Source: Parapedobacter sp964613725 (lineage in GTDB: Bacteria; Bacteroidota; Bacteroidia; Sphingobacteriales; Sphingobacteriaceae). From it: a stretch of 6,139 bases of DNA. Below the pieces are notes generated by a model. That model was not told the DNA's origin and did no database searches. It worked only from the letters and a program-made list of their open reading frames with translations. A program made the position numbers and the translations under genes. Shown here piece after piece: positions 5,527 through 6,139 of the stretch. Within the stretch, counting starts at the first letter, position 1; each line of letters starts with the position of its first letter. Where the stretch lies: positions 1-6,139 of the forward strand of contig CAZTJY010000167.1 of NCBI GenBank assembly GCA_964613725.1, read 5' to 3'.

Positions 5527-5787
5527 ATGGAATCGCCCATTTTAACTGAACAGAAACCCGCCTATATTGGATTACCGCTGCGGATTACATTCGCTGGTGC
5601 TGACCACGAGTTGCGGTTGTTGCAAAAGGAAGTAAATCGCCAGACCGTGCGCTTTAACATCCAGCTCGATGACGAACCGCACACGCTCATCAATGCCGGC
5701 GATGGCTGGCGGTTTGACGGGGACGAAGACAATGCGGCTTTTGCACAGGCCATCTGGCACGCTATTTCGCTGCGTTACAGGGTATAG
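5527..5787 (+). CDS. Small conserved-looking hypothetical protein
   Basis: I do not recognise this 86-residue protein. It is acidic and soluble, with no signal peptide or membrane segment. Predicted elements are strands (LPLRITFAG, HELRLLQKE, VRFNIQLDD, HTLINAGDGWRF) followed by a helix (NAAFAQAIWHAISLRYRV), which suggests a compact beta-sheet plus C-terminal helix. An acidic loop DGDEDN lies at about 64-69. The gene has its own -7 element and lies after the DUF89 terminator, so it is probably a separate unit. An out-of-frame ATG at 5514 can be ignored. The coding call rests on promoter position and codon composition like its neighbours. A longer ORF in another frame (5669-6061) overlaps its end but lacks coding character. 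Confidence 0.7.
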   Translation: MESPILTEQKPAYIGLPLRITFAGADHELRLLQKEVNRQTVRFNIQLDDEPHTLINAGDGWRFDGDEDNAAFAQAIWHAISLRYRV

Positions 5788-6012
5788 CCCATTCTGCCTC
5801 CCGAGCTCCGCTATCAGTGGTCTCACCAGGCAAAAATTCCCCGCTAAAACAATTCGGCGCAACCTCGTTTATCGGATTAATCGTATAGTTTTTTTCCGGA
5901 GATCACACAACAAGCCTCACCTTTCCCTTTTCCTAATTTGGCATATTCGTATTTTTAGCAAAAAAAGAGGTCACCTAAAGTTATGTGCCGATTCGGGCAC
6001 GCCGTCCATGTG
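5788..6012. other. Intergenic stretch without a recognised gene
   Basis: No convincing gene was found between the 86-residue gene and the next promoter. It holds an 8-base palindrome GATTAATC upstream of seven T residues (5889-5895), too poor a stem to call a terminator, an A-run at 5960-5966, and a small hairpin GTGCC (5985-5989) with GGCAC (5996-6000) around a 6-base loop. An ORF crossing the region is rich in Arg, Ser and Cys and looks like a chance reading frame. Confidence 0.5.
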
Positions 6013-6020
6013 TAATTTTG
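6013..6020 (+). promoter_or_regulatory. -7 element of the last, partial gene
   Basis: TAATTTTG is a perfect TAnnTTTG located 28 bases before the ATG at 6049. The -33 region offers only TTC at 5992-5994 (18-base spacing), a weak match. Predicted transcription start is near 6026-6028. Confidence 0.5.
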
Positions 6021-6048
6021 GCTCTATTTCGCGGGCGACTGAGTGGAC

Positions 6049-6139
6049 ATGCAACGATTAGTAATCTCCGACAAGCAGAACATCCACGAACGCCACCAGT
6101 TGAAAATTGACGGTGCTACTACTGGTAGAGCTGCCGTCT
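6049..6139 (+). CDS. Start of an unidentified gene, cut by the window edge
   Basis: An ATG at 6049 opens a frame that stays open to the end of the window, giving 30 residues (MQRLVISDKQNIHERHQLK then IDGATTGRAAV). Both other + strand frames are closed in this stretch. The perfect -7 element at 6013-6020 supports the start. The fragment begins soluble and charged, with no signal peptide. It is too short to assign a family. Two - strand frames are also open through part of this stretch, so the strand is likely but not certain. Confidence 0.5.
   Translation, partial: MQRLVISDKQNIHERHQLKIDGATTGRAAV

Noticed and set aside
5669..6061. 130-residue + strand ORF
   Set aside because: It starts inside the 86-residue gene in another frame, is rich in Arg, Ser and Cys, has no promoter or leader of its own, and overlaps the next promoter and start.

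Overview
The window reads as an ordinary chromosomal segment of a member of the Bacteroidota, most likely Sphingobacteriales or a relative. The evidence is an HtpG of the Bacteroidota type, a BBP2-type outer-membrane porin, starts preceded by A/T-rich leaders instead of Shine-Dalgarno boxes, and four perfect copies of the Bacteroidota -7 promoter element TAnnTTTG placed just upstream of genes. The genus-level guess rests only on resemblance of the proteins and is weak.

Layout, with all genes on the + strand. Bases 1-129 are the leader of the first gene and are rich in inverted and tandem repeats. Bases 130-1155 encode a secreted outer-membrane beta-barrel (putative BBP2 porin), closed by a strong intrinsic terminator at 1197-1228. 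Bases 1372-1947 encode a 191-residue protein I do not recognise with confidence (a distant DUF4468-like fold is possible). Bases 2060-3952 encode the Hsp90 chaperone HtpG. A well-formed tRNA-His (GUG) lies at 4016-4090 with its own promoter and terminator. Bases 4279-5457 encode a subfamily III DUF89/ARMT1-like metal-dependent phosphatase, whose terminator overlaps its stop codon. Bases 5527-5787 encode an 86-residue protein of unknown function. A further gene, cut off by the window edge, probably starts at 6049.

The genes look like independent transcription units and not one operon. Every pair is separated by about 70 to 260 bases, intrinsic terminators sit after the porin, the tRNA and the DUF89 gene, and good -7 elements precede the tRNA, the DUF89 gene, the 86-residue gene and the last partial gene. 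No shared pathway links porin, chaperone, tRNA and phosphatase.

No defence system, CRISPR array, transposase or other obvious novel system is present. The most unusual spot is the roughly 130 bases after tRNA-His. It holds an exact 11-base copy of the tRNA 3' end (4141-4151), immediately followed by a long near-perfect hairpin (4158-4196) flanked by 6-base direct repeats. This could be the scar of an integrated element or a small palindromic repeat inserted beside a tRNA gene. The second point of interest is a perfect DnaA box at 5471-5479 beside the promoter of the 86-residue gene.
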